Source of the DNA: Gammaproteobacteria bacterium
GTDB lineage: Bacteria > Pseudomonadota > Gammaproteobacteria > UBA6429 > Thiohalophilaceae
DNA: 57,420 nt
Assembly (NCBI GenBank): GCA_016194635.1
Contig: JACQBC010000025.1
Coordinates: 1-57,420 of the forward strand
Reading direction: 5' to 3'
This document shows, piece by piece, positions 1 to 5,946 of this stretch. Below the pieces are notes generated by a model, which was not told the origin of the DNA, did not search any database, and saw nothing but the letters and a program-made list of their open reading frames with translations. Position numbers and translations under genes: made by a program. Numbering within the stretch: the first letter of the stretch is position 1; the number at the start of each line of letters is the position of its first letter.

Positions 1-133
1 AGGCCTTGATAAGGGTTATCCGTAGGCTTTCCAATAGTGCAGTAGGCGTGGGTTCTTGGCAGTTCACCCCCGGCAGCGCTTCGATCCAGCCTTCGGGAAC
101 TTGTGTAACCACCGCGGTGTACTCACCGCGCAT
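1..133 (-). CDS. HicB-like antitoxin, partial (runs off window start)
   Basis: The reading frame opens with ATG at 133-131 behind an AGGAGG Shine-Dalgarno (RC of about 143-148). It encodes MRGEYTAVVTQVPEGW... followed by ALPGVNCQEPTPTALLESLR, which resembles the short HicB-type antitoxins that usually begin MRGEYTAVVKQ. Its 3' end lies outside the window, so completeness and any partner toxin cannot be judged. About 90 percent of the stretch is repeated at 1001-1154, where a second copy of the same gene sits. The family call is recognition by eye; no partner toxin is visible in the window. Confidence 0.55.
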   Translation of the reverse strand, partial: MRGEYTAVVTQVPEGWIEALPGVNCQEPTPTALLESLRITLIKA

Positions 134-153
134 GACGGCAACCTCCTGTCATA
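1..153. repeat. Direct repeat copy 1 (HicB-like gene with its leader)
   Basis: Bases 1-153 and about 1001-1154 align almost throughout, with scattered substitutions. The match covers the HicB-like coding start and its Shine-Dalgarno, and ends just upstream of it. This is a local gene duplication within the toxin-antitoxin patchwork. Confidence 0.8.
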
Positions 154-413
154 TTTTGGAATAGTTGGATTATGGAACGATTGAACCGTATTGAGCCGGT
201 GGGTGTCAAGGGGGTTACGCAGGGAGGTTGTGCGTAACCCGGCAACATCCGCCTGACGTGGGCCCCGAGGCGGGGGTATCGTAGCTTCGAGGTTGTACGC
301 ACAGCAGGCCATGGAACGCGGACTGGCCGAGAGTGAGGCGAGTCGCTTGCAGGGTTGAACATCCTCTGTAATACTGGGAATAACATTTCACTCTGATTCA
401 GGCGGTGATCTAC
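134..413. other. Intergenic region with a strong hairpin
   Basis: About 280 bases without a convincing gene. Bases 212-221 and 231-240 form a perfect 10-bp inverted repeat with a 9-base loop. A second, weaker GC-rich hairpin lies near 249-275. A short plus-strand frame near 310-357 reads AMERGLAESEASRLQG then stop. It vaguely recalls antitoxin C-termini, but it is too short to call. Confidence 0.4.
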
Positions 414-632
414 ATGACCTCTCCTTTTTCTCTGGATAAACTAACCATCGAAGAAAAAGTTCAAGTAATGGAAATTCTTTGGGATGAGTTATGCGCCAAG
501 GCCGATAGCGTAACCTCGCCCGCTTGGCATCAGACTCTATTGCATGAACGAGAAAACGCACTACAAATCAAGGAGGAGGCTTTCATGGCGTGGGAGTTGG
601 CCAAACAAGACATTGCCAAGCAGATAAAATGA
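414..632 (+). CDS. Addiction-module antitoxin (TIGR02574-like)
   Basis: A 72-residue protein of the small addiction-module component type: SLDKLTIEEKVQVMEILWDEL, then a variable middle with a conserved Trp, then a charged helical C-terminus. Such proteins neutralise a RelE/ParE toxin encoded directly downstream. An in-frame ATG at 405 is possible, but MTSPFSLDKLT from 414 fits the usual family N-terminus. The stop codon overlaps the start of the next gene (ATGA at 629-632), so the two are probably translationally coupled. This is the most intact toxin-antitoxin pair of the first 2.4 kb. Confidence 0.75.
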   Translation: MTSPFSLDKLTIEEKVQVMEILWDELCAKADSVTSPAWHQTLLHERENALQIKEEAFMAWELAKQDIAKQIK

Positions 633-925
633 ACCTCCGCATTCTGCGGGCGGCTCAACGGGATCTTGTCGAGGGTTATTGGTTCTACGAAAAACAAAAA
701 CACGGACTTGGTGGTCACTTTCTGAATTCATTGTATTCCGACATTGAAGCATTGCTCACAACCGCAGGGGCTCATGTTATCTGCTTTAACCGTTATTATC
801 GTCTGTTGTCGCGACGTTTTCCATTTGCGATCTACTATCGGCTTGAGCAACAAATCGTATTCATTTATGCCATACTCGACTGTCGACGCAGCCCCGCCTG
901 GATTAGAGACAAGCTTAAAGGTTAG
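629..925 (+). CDS. RelE/ParE-family toxin
   Basis: A 98-residue protein starting MNLRILRAAQRDL, with the typical EGYWFYE helix, an RYYRLLSRRFPFAIYYR strand region and a C-terminal strand with DCRRSPAWIRDKL. This is the compact RelE/ParE fold found in toxins that cleave mRNA on the ribosome or inhibit gyrase; which of these applies cannot be told from sequence. The start is the ATG inside the ATGA overlap with the antitoxin. An upstream in-frame extension to 590 only covers antitoxin sequence. The gene appears full length and undamaged. Confidence 0.78.
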   Translation: MNLRILRAAQRDLVEGYWFYEKQKHGLGGHFLNSLYSDIEALLTTAGAHVICFNRYYRLLSRRFPFAIYYRLEQQIVFIYAILDCRRSPAWIRDKLKG

Positions 926-969
926 ATAAATTAGCACGTCCCGTACTGCGGTACGGCTGTGCGTAAGTA

Positions 970-1134
970 TTACAGCGACGCCTCGCGTTTATTGAATTCC
1001 AAGGCATCGATAAGGATTATCCGTAGGCTTTCCAATAACGCAGTAGGCGTGGGTTCTTGACAGTCACCCCCCGGCAGCGCTTCGATCCAGCCTTCAGGAA
1101 CTTGTTTAACCACCGCTGTGTACTCACCGCGCAT
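970..1134 (-). CDS. HicB-like antitoxin, second copy (54 aa)
   Basis: The reading frame runs from ATG at 1134 to TAA at 970 behind a GGGAGG Shine-Dalgarno. It starts MRGEYTAVVKQVPEGWIEALPG and continues through TALLESLRIILIDALEF to NKREASL. The family is usually about 70 residues, so this copy may be truncated at the C-terminus. It is a near duplicate of the gene at the window start. No HicA-type toxin lies beside it, so it is an orphan. Confidence 0.6.
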   Translation of the reverse strand: MRGEYTAVVKQVPEGWIEALPGGDCQEPTPTALLESLRIILIDALEFNKREASL

Positions 1135-1154
1135 GACGGCAACCTCCCGTCATT
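1001..1154. repeat. Direct repeat copy 2 (HicB-like gene with its leader)
   Basis: Second copy of the direct repeat seen at 1-153. Homology stops just upstream of the Shine-Dalgarno. At 1153-1167 it abuts a 15-base stretch identical to 676-690 inside the RelE toxin gene (coding YWFY), which suggests a recombination joint. Confidence 0.75.
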
Positions 1155-1177
1155 ATTGGTTCTACGATATCAGAAAC

Positions 1178-1325
1178 TTACGCAAACCGCAGTCGTCCAC
1201 GCGGGCTGGGAATAACACGACCAAGTTCCTGGGCGGTGTCGAGCCAGTGCTGAATAATAACGTCGACATTGACGATAGCTTCTTGATAATTTCCGCTCGC
1301 TAACCGCTCACCACCAGTGGGTAAT
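1178..1325 (-). pseudogene. HicB-family antitoxin remnant (C-terminal part)
   Basis: A minus-strand frame ending with TAA at 1180-1178 reads GERLASGNYQEAIVNVDVII, then QHWLDTAQELGRVIPSPRGR and LRFA. This is the typical C-terminal half of long HicB-type antitoxins, where the pattern is G-T-EEA-NV-IEEWI-TA-ELGRPIPEPRGRL. No start codon or N-terminal half precedes it; upstream the sequence merges into the 3' end of the broken ParE toxin. I read it as a fused remnant created by deletion. Confidence 0.55.
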
Positions 1326-1738
1326 CGAAGGATACACTGGCTTCCTGCAGATGGACGATAGCCAAAATATATATTACTGAGTCACATGGAAAGGATACCC
1401 CCCAACCAAGACCGTCAGCCGCAGGGATGCTGCTGTCGAGTCTACAGGGAGGTATTGACGGCGTGTCTTGGTTGGGGGGTATCTTTTCCATACGCTTCAT
1501 TGGTATATCCTGATTAATGACCTCATAGAGGATGCGGTAGCTATAAAGCGAAAGCTCTCGCAGGCGACTGTTAGTGTCGATTTCCGGTACGGCATGGCCG
1601 ATGTGGGGCAACTCGTTCAAGACCTCAGTCTTGTCCATCATCTCCTGCGTAACTTTTTTGGCATAGTGGGGGAGTCGTGGGCGTATATTCAAAAATGTGG
1701 CGCAGATCAGTCTTGGCTGGGTCCGACCAAACTACCAC
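1300..1738 (-). pseudogene. ParE/RelE-family toxin, frameshifted and carrying a palindromic insert
   Basis: From GTG at 1738, which overlaps the antitoxin stop, the frame reads VVWSDPAKTDLRHIFEY, a standard ParE N-terminus. It then loses frame near 1672-1690. The next frame continues PHYAKKVTQEMMDKTEVLNE, LPHIGHAVPEI, RELSLYSYRILYEVINQD, a standard ParE middle. About 44 foreign codons follow that contain the whole palindromic element (1386-1491). The original frame resumes with VIYILAIVHL, the last ParE strand. So the gene has suffered at least one frameshift and one in-frame palindrome insertion. It is almost certainly inactive, while its antitoxin is intact. Confidence 0.75.
1386..1491. mobile_element. 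Palindromic element PE-1 (27-bp stem) inside the toxin gene
   Basis: Bases 1386-1412 and 1465-1491 are inverted repeats of 27 bp with a single mismatch. The loop carries GCAGGGATGC (1421-1430) and GAGTCTACAGGGA (1438-1450), followed by GTATTGACGGCG. Most of this loop recurs in the element at 18098-18278, whose stem is unrelated. No transposase is encoded, so it is a small non-autonomous palindrome of MITE or RPE type. Confidence 0.8.
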
Positions 1739-1911
1739 TGATCGATCTCACGCTTTAAGTCCTCATGGCTAATGGTGCGACCTTGTTCTACTGCGGCTTG
1801 GCCTTTGCGGATCTTATCGAGTACATACAGCCGGTACGTGATTTCATCCATGTCGACGTCATCGGGGAGCTTGGCGAGGGTTTCCATCGCTTCTTTTTTT
1901 AAGGGCTGCAT
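1732..1911 (-). CDS. Addiction-module antitoxin
   Basis: A 59-residue protein, MQPLKKEAMETLAKLPDDVD followed by MDEITYRLYVLDKIRKGQ, AAVEQGRTISHEDLKREIDQW. The LPDDV...YRLYVLDKIRKGQAA..G..ISHEE pattern is typical of antitoxins paired with ParE-type toxins. ATG at 1911 is preferred because an AGAGG lies about 11 bases upstream; a GTG at 1923 would start inside that signal. The stop overlaps the GTG start of the toxin by design, but that toxin is now a pseudogene. A degraded relative lies at 3232-3404. Confidence 0.75.
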   Translation of the reverse strand: MQPLKKEAMETLAKLPDDVDMDEITYRLYVLDKIRKGQAAVEQGRTISHEDLKREIDQW

Positions 1912-1923
1912 GGTTGTGGACAC

Positions 1924-2108
1924 CTCTTGCTAAACTGGCTGGAACAACGAACGGCGAGGCGATAGGACTGATCATCCCACCTGGAATCATCGGGTAACGG
2001 GTCAATGAACAGATGTACGGTGGTCTTGATTATTGCGGAGGGCATGGGTTTAAACCAAGGTGAGAGATGTCATAAGCATACCAAAAATTAGCCGTTCTGC
2101 CATCTTGT
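1924..2108. other. Intergenic region containing repeat copy R-1
   Basis: There is no gene in this stretch. Its right half (2046-2104) is the first copy of a 59-base repeat that recurs at 3405-3463. Confidence 0.5.
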
Positions 2109-2165
2109 TCAACCTACCGGCGCAACAAGACGGCCAGAATCCGTTTTGCGCGGGTCGATGGCCAT
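2046..2165. repeat. Dispersed repeat R, copy 1
   Basis: Bases 2046-2104 are essentially identical to 3405-3463. Past this block the copies diverge into different short inverted repeats (here CTTGTT...AACAAG), then converge again at GCCAGAA-CCGTT-GC near 2141-2158. The pattern is a conserved repeat with a variable hairpin. Its far end overlaps the 3' coding end of the neighbouring HicB-like gene. Confidence 0.7.
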
Positions 2166-2375
2166 GACCCCTGCCGCAATAAAAGAAATGTTAACGGATT
2201 GAGGACCACTTTCATCCTGTTCAATGCGCTCCGCCAGTGCACGCAAGGCCAACGCTTCGGCCTTCGCCATGGCAGCGTTGGCGGAGGTGCCATAGGCCGA
2301 TACCATCGGCGAGCCTACCACCTCGGCCAACCTGCGGCCATCGCCTTGTTGTTCGCATTCAAGGGTAAGCTGCAT
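2109..2375 (-). CDS. HicB-like antitoxin with repeat-derived C-terminus
   Basis: Starting MQLTLECEQQGDGRRLAEVV at ATG 2375, with GAGG six bases upstream, the protein continues through SAYGTSANAAMAKAEALALR and ALAERIEQDE to VNISFIAA. This resembles short HicB-type antitoxins of the form EVEQE-DGRWIAEIPELPGVMAYG-AKAEALALRVLADR. Such proteins normally end at the ISF-AA segment and are followed by a HicA toxin. Here about 20 further residues (GVMAIDPRKTDSGRL...) come from dispersed repeat R, and no toxin follows. The insertion probably removed or replaced the toxin gene. A longer TTG start at 2387 is possible but less likely. Confidence 0.6.
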   Translation of the reverse strand: MQLTLECEQQGDGRRLAEVVGSPMVSAYGTSANAAMAKAEALALRALAERIEQDESGPQSVNISFIAAGVMAIDPRKTDSGRLVAPVG

Positions 2376-2573
2376 CGCAAACCTCAAGGCGGGTAGTTGG
2401 AATAAACTTGATTTTATATCAAGACGGGAGCGAGTTCACCTGGCTATTGCTATGGTCTACCCCGAGTGAATGGACTCCATATATTTTTATGGGTTGCCAA
2501 AACCAGCATGGATGCCTATCCTTTGGAGTAACCCTGCTACTTAAACTCTTTCACCTATCAACATTTTCAAACC
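2376..2573. other. Intergenic region between divergent antitoxin genes
   Basis: About 200 bases separating a leftward and a rightward antitoxin gene. It must hold both promoters. I see no clear operator and no small gene. Confidence 0.4.
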
Positions 2574-2807
2574 ATGACCCAGATCACGATTGAATTACCC
2601 GACCAATTGGCAGAACAAGCGCGCAAAGAAGGATTACTGTCACCCATCATCGTACAGCGCATGATCGAAGAAGCCATCCAGCGCCGAGCAGGCCAACGTT
2701 TTCTGCGCACGCTGGACCAACTGGCTGCAGTTGAGCCACGTCTCACGCCCCAGGAGATACAGGCGGAAATCGACGCGGCCCGCCGCGAGCGTCGACAACA
2801 TAACTGA
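2574..2807 (+). CDS. Antitoxin of PIN-domain toxin pair
   Basis: A 77-residue protein starting MTQITIELPDQLAEQARKEG. It has the ribbon-helix-helix style beginning ITIELPDQLAEQAR, then a helix LSPIIVQRMIEEAIQRRAGQ, and a charged tail with LTPQEIQAEIDAARRERR. Such short proteins are encoded just upstream of PIN toxins and bind both DNA and toxin. The final base of its stop codon is the first base of the next gene (TGATG overlap), showing tight coupling. Confidence 0.75.
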   Translation: MTQITIELPDQLAEQARKEGLLSPIIVQRMIEEAIQRRAGQRFLRTLDQLAAVEPRLTPQEIQAEIDAARRERRQHN

Positions 2808-3232
2808 TGCCGCGACTGGTGCTTGGCACCAATTGTGTGGTGTCAGCCTTCCTTTGGGGCGGGATACCCCGCCAACTCATCAATGCAGCCGTTGACAATC
2901 AATGCCAGATATATACGAGCGGCGCGTTGCTCGCCGAACTTGAGGATGTGCTGTCACGTGATAAGTTTAGGCATCGCTTCATATCTATCCAGACCAGCGT
3001 TAGCCAACTGCTGATAGAATTCAGCGCGTGGGTTATTGTCGTCCACGCTAACAATCTCCCTGTTTCTATCTGCCCCGACCCCGACGATGATGCCGTGCTC
3101 GCTTGTGCCATTGCGGCCAAAGCTCAACTCATAGTCTCCGGTGATCATGACCTGCTTGAACTCAAGCACTATCAGGGTATCCCTATCGTCACACCGGCCG
3201 AAGCCCTCAAACAGATTACCGCAGGCGCTTAG
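2807..3232 (+). CDS. PIN-domain toxin (COG1569-like), first catalytic Asp missing
   Basis: A 141-residue PIN-domain protein: RLVLGTNCVVSAFLWGG, LLAELEDVLSRDKFRHRF, CPDPDDDAVLACAIAAKAQL, IVSGDHDLLEL and IPIVTPAEAL. PIN toxins are Mg-dependent RNases with three or four acidic residues. The conserved second and third acidic clusters (PDPDDD, SGDHDLL) are present. The first motif, normally VLDTNVLVSA, reads VLGTNCVVSA here because codon 7 is GGC instead of GAC/GAT. This residue is a metal ligand in the family, so the enzyme may be inactive. Length and C-terminus look complete. Confidence 0.8.
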   Translation: MPRLVLGTNCVVSAFLWGGIPRQLINAAVDNQCQIYTSGALLAELEDVLSRDKFRHRFISIQTSVSQLLIEFSAWVIVVHANNLPVSICPDPDDDAVLACAIAAKAQLIVSGDHDLLELKHYQGIPIVTPAEALKQITAGA

Positions 3233-3404
3233 TGTTCAACCGTTGCTTGGCTGGTTCGCTGCTGTAATGGCGACCGTTGCGGATGTCGTCCTGACCTCGG
3301 TGGATTTTTTCCAGCACCTACAAATGGTATGGCACATCCTCCACGCTGCAATCGTCGGGAAGGGTATTTAATAGTGCCAGAATTTCGGTTTTTGCGGTGC
3401 TCAC
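3232..3404 (-). pseudogene. Addiction-module antitoxin remnant with internal stop
   Basis: From a GTG at 3404 the minus strand reads VSTAKTEILALLNTLPDDCS, VEDVPYHL, stop, then VLEKIHRGQDDIRNGRHYSS. It aligns with the intact antitoxin at 1732-1911 (LPDDVDMDEITYRLYVLDKIRKGQAA). An in-frame TAG replaces the Tyr of the YVL motif, and the C-terminus is degraded. The start codon directly abuts dispersed repeat R copy 2. Confidence 0.65.
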
Positions 3405-3525
3405 GGGTTTAAACCAAGGTGAGAGATGTCATAAGCATACCAAAAATTAGCCGTTCTGCCATCGGATTCGGCCGAATCCAGGCCGAGACCGCCAGAACCC
3501 GTTGTGCTCAGGCCGAGGGTAAACC
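3405..3525. repeat. Dispersed repeat R, copy 2
   Basis: Second copy of the repeat at 2046-2165. The 59-base block 3405-3463 is conserved. Next comes a perfect 16-base palindrome GGATTCGGCCGAATCC (3463-3478), where copy 1 has a different hairpin, and then the shared GCCAGAACCCGTT (about 3490-3502). It lies downstream of pdxA with no gene between. Confidence 0.7.
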
Positions 3526-3594
3526 GCAGGGGGCTAAATATCGGGTGATAACCATCATAAACCGTTCGTGGATGACGCGAATAACGCAGCGCGC

Positions 3595-4587
3595 TTAGGG
3601 GGCGTGCCGCAGCAGTTGCTGCGCAACCTCGATGGCCTGTACCAGGCTGCCGAGGTCCACTGGCCCGCGCCCGGCGCGATCCAAGGCGGTGCCGTGATCC
3701 ACTGAGGTGCGTATGAAAGGTAAGCCGAGCGTGATGTTAACGGCGTTGCCAAAACCAAGATGTTTTAACACCGGCAAGCCTTGATCATGGTACATCGCTA
3801 AATACACGTCGGTGCGTTGCATGATCGGAGCAATAAAGGCGGTGTCGGCCGGGAGCGGTCCTTCTAGATCAAATCCTTCGGCACGCAGTGATTTTAAGAC
3901 GGGGAGGATGGTGTCGATCTCTTCGCGGCCCAAGTGGCCTTGTTCACCGGCGTGGGGATTTAAACCGCACACGGTGATGTGCGGGTGTTGAATGCCAAAC
4001 CGCTGTTGGAGATCCGTGTGGATGATCCGCAAGGTTGTTTCTAACGAGGCACGGGTTATGTGCGCGCTGACTTGAGATAAGGGCAGGTGGGTTGTGGCCA
4101 GGGCCACGCGTAATCCGGGCGTGCTCAGCAACATGACCACTTGGGGGGTAGACGAATGTTCCGCCAAAAATTCGGTATGGCCGGTAAACGTTATACCCGC
4201 GTTGTTGATCACCCCTTTATGCACCGGCCCGGTGACCAATGCGCCGAACCGCTGTTGCAAACAACCCTGCACCGCGCGCCGCAGGCAGTCTAAAACATAG
4301 GGCGCATTGGCGGGGTTGAGTTCACCGGCGGTACAGGCTTGCGCCAGGGGGGTGTGCCAAACATAAAGATGTTGCGCCGGTAGGGTGCGCGGCGGTTGAT
4401 GGACTACATAGTCGTGCAAATGAATCGGCAATTGCAGTTGTTGCGCGCGTTGCCGTAACAATACTTGGTCGGCAATCACCACACAGGGGAAGGCGAGGGC
4501 CTGTTGCGCGTAGTGTAAAACAATGTCAGGGCCGATACCCGCCGGTTCTCCCGGAGTAATAGCGATAACAGGGGATGAGCTTGTCAT
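3595..4587 (-). CDS. pdxA: 4-hydroxythreonine-4-phosphate dehydrogenase
   Basis: PdxA oxidises 4-phosphohydroxy-L-threonine with NAD in the DXP-dependent pyridoxal 5'-phosphate pathway; it is a cytoplasmic metal-dependent dimer. The 330-residue length is normal for the family. The N-terminus ITPGEPAGIGPDI is the family signature. The three metal-binding His are visible: H137 in TGHTEF, H212 in NPHAGE and H267 in YHDQGLPVLKH. The C-terminal TSVDHGTALD and GRG motifs are also present. It follows surA by 12 bases in the lptD-surA-pdxA operon. In relatives ksgA and apaG/apaH usually come next; here they are replaced by the toxin-antitoxin patchwork. Confidence 0.97.
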   Translation of the reverse strand: MTSSSPVIAITPGEPAGIGPDIVLHYAQQALAFPCVVIADQVLLRQRAQQLQLPIHLHDYVVHQPPRTLPAQHLYVWHTPLAQACTAGELNPANAPYVLDCLRRAVQGCLQQRFGALVTGPVHKGVINNAGITFTGHTEFLAEHSSTPQVVMLLSTPGLRVALATTHLPLSQVSAHITRASLETTLRIIHTDLQQRFGIQHPHITVCGLNPHAGEQGHLGREEIDTILPVLKSLRAEGFDLEGPLPADTAFIAPIMQRTDVYLAMYHDQGLPVLKHLGFGNAVNITLGLPFIRTSVDHGTALDRAGRGPVDLGSLVQAIEVAQQLLRHAP

Positions 4588-4599
4588 GCCGCGGCGCAG

Positions 4600-5931
4600 T
4601 TATTGCCCTAAACGAATATCAACATAGGCCTCGGCGCGTAAGCGGCGGATCCAGCTTTCCGTTTCCTCGGCGGTTTTACGCTGCATGATCAGTTGCCGTG
4701 CCTGGTTGCGCTGGTATTCTTTGGTATCGTCATAGGTCCGGCGCGACATGACTTGCACGATGTGCCAGCCGTAGCGGCTTTGAAAGGGTTCGCTGATCTC
4801 ACCGGGTTTGAGTTTGGCCATGACCTCCTCAAACTCGGGGACCATGGCGCCGGGGCTGATCCAGCCTAGGTTACCGCCATCTGCGCCCGAGGCCGAGTCG
4901 GCGGAATTGGCGCGGGCCAGTTGGGCGAAATCTTCGCCGGCGAGGATCCGGCTGCGCAGGCGTTCTAGGCGTTCGCGGGCCACGGAGTCGGTGGTGATTT
5001 GATCGGTTTTGATCAAGATGTGCCGCGCGAGGGTTTGTTCTACGATGTGTTTGGCTTCCTGGCTGCGTTTTTCAATTAATTTAATAATGTGAAATCCACT
5101 GGCGCTGCGCAGCGGCCCGGCGATTTGGCCCGCGTGCATAGCCGTTACCGTATCCACCATGACCGTCGGCAGTTGACCCTGTTTGAGCCAACCCAGATCA
5201 CCGCCTTGTAAGGCTTGTGCGGCGTCGGAGCTGATCATGGCGGTTTGGGAAAAATCCGCGCCCGCGTCTAGTTTCGCCAGGATCGTCTTGGCTTTGTGTT
5301 GCGCATTTTCTATGGCGGTAGCATCGGCGCCTTCGGGCAGGGAAACTAAAATCTGTGCCAAGTGATACTCCATGTCTTGTTGATCACTCATGCGGCTGAG
5401 TTGATTATCAACTTCTTGTTCACTGACGGTGATCGTGCTGTCGACCCGGGCCCGGCGCAGCTGGGTAATGGTTAATTCATTGCGGATCTGATCGCGAAAC
5501 TCGCTGAAGCTGATACCGTCTTTGGCTAGTACTTCGCGAAATTGATCCAGGGATAATTTATTACCGCGGGCGATATTACCGATAACGGTCGTTAAATACT
5601 CATCGTCGATGCGGATGTTGCTGCGTTTGGCGAGTTGCAGTTGCAGTTGTTCGATGATCAGGCGATCGAGCAGTTGACGTCGTAGAACGGCGGTTTCGGG
5701 CAGCTCCGAAGCCTTGTCGCCCATTTGTTTGATTAACAACTGAATACGTTTCTGCAATTCGCTGGCGGTGATGACATCGTCGTTGACGATGGCGACGATA
5801 TGATCCAACTCGACCACTTTTTGACGCGCGGCCGTGGCAGGGTTGGCATTGATAACCAAAAGACCCAGGAAAAACCATCTTAAAGGGTTTTTAATAAAGC
5901 CAAGGGGATAAGCCCTAAACTGTGATTGCAT
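4600..5931 (-). CDS. surA: Periplasmic peptidyl-prolyl isomerase/chaperone SurA
   Basis: SurA escorts unfolded outer-membrane proteins, including LptD, across the periplasm to the BAM complex. The 443-residue product begins with a signal peptide ending near ATA-A (residue 35). An N-terminal chaperone domain (about 40-185) contains DHIVAIVNDDVITASEL. Two parvulin domains follow at about 188-290 and 301-396; each has the HILI or QILV strand, GGDLGW or GGNLGW, and a final GFHIIKL or GWHIVQV. A C-terminal helix completes the chaperone core. It sits 15 bases after lptD, in the usual operon order, so the chaperone and its main client are co-expressed. Confidence 0.97.
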   Translation of the reverse strand: MQSQFRAYPLGFIKNPLRWFFLGLLVINANPATAARQKVVELDHIVAIVNDDVITASELQKRIQLLIKQMGDKASELPETAVLRRQLLDRLIIEQLQLQLAKRSNIRIDDEYLTTVIGNIARGNKLSLDQFREVLAKDGISFSEFRDQIRNELTITQLRRARVDSTITVSEQEVDNQLSRMSDQQDMEYHLAQILVSLPEGADATAIENAQHKAKTILAKLDAGADFSQTAMISSDAAQALQGGDLGWLKQGQLPTVMVDTVTAMHAGQIAGPLRSASGFHIIKLIEKRSQEAKHIVEQTLARHILIKTDQITTDSVARERLERLRSRILAGEDFAQLARANSADSASGADGGNLGWISPGAMVPEFEEVMAKLKPGEISEPFQSRYGWHIVQVMSRRTYDDTKEYQRNQARQLIMQRKTAEETESWIRRLRAEAYVDIRLGQ

Positions 5932-5946
5932 GGATTATGCTCGCCG

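Noticed and set aside
212-240. Considered as a Rho-independent terminator
   Set aside because: The 10-bp stem is perfect, but there is no T run on either strand and no clear gene ends there. Kept only as a hairpin.
1386-1491. Considered as a CRISPR unit or an insertion sequence
   Set aside because: There is one palindrome only, no spaced direct repeats, no transposase and no coding capacity of its own.
2408-2593. A 61-codon plus-strand frame upstream of the PIN antitoxin
   Set aside because: There is no Shine-Dalgarno, no family resemblance, and it overlaps the better-supported antitoxin start.
3141-3371. A 76-codon plus-strand frame over the PIN toxin 3' end
   Set aside because: It overlaps the toxin out of frame and runs antisense across the antitoxin pseudogene, which explains the sequence better.
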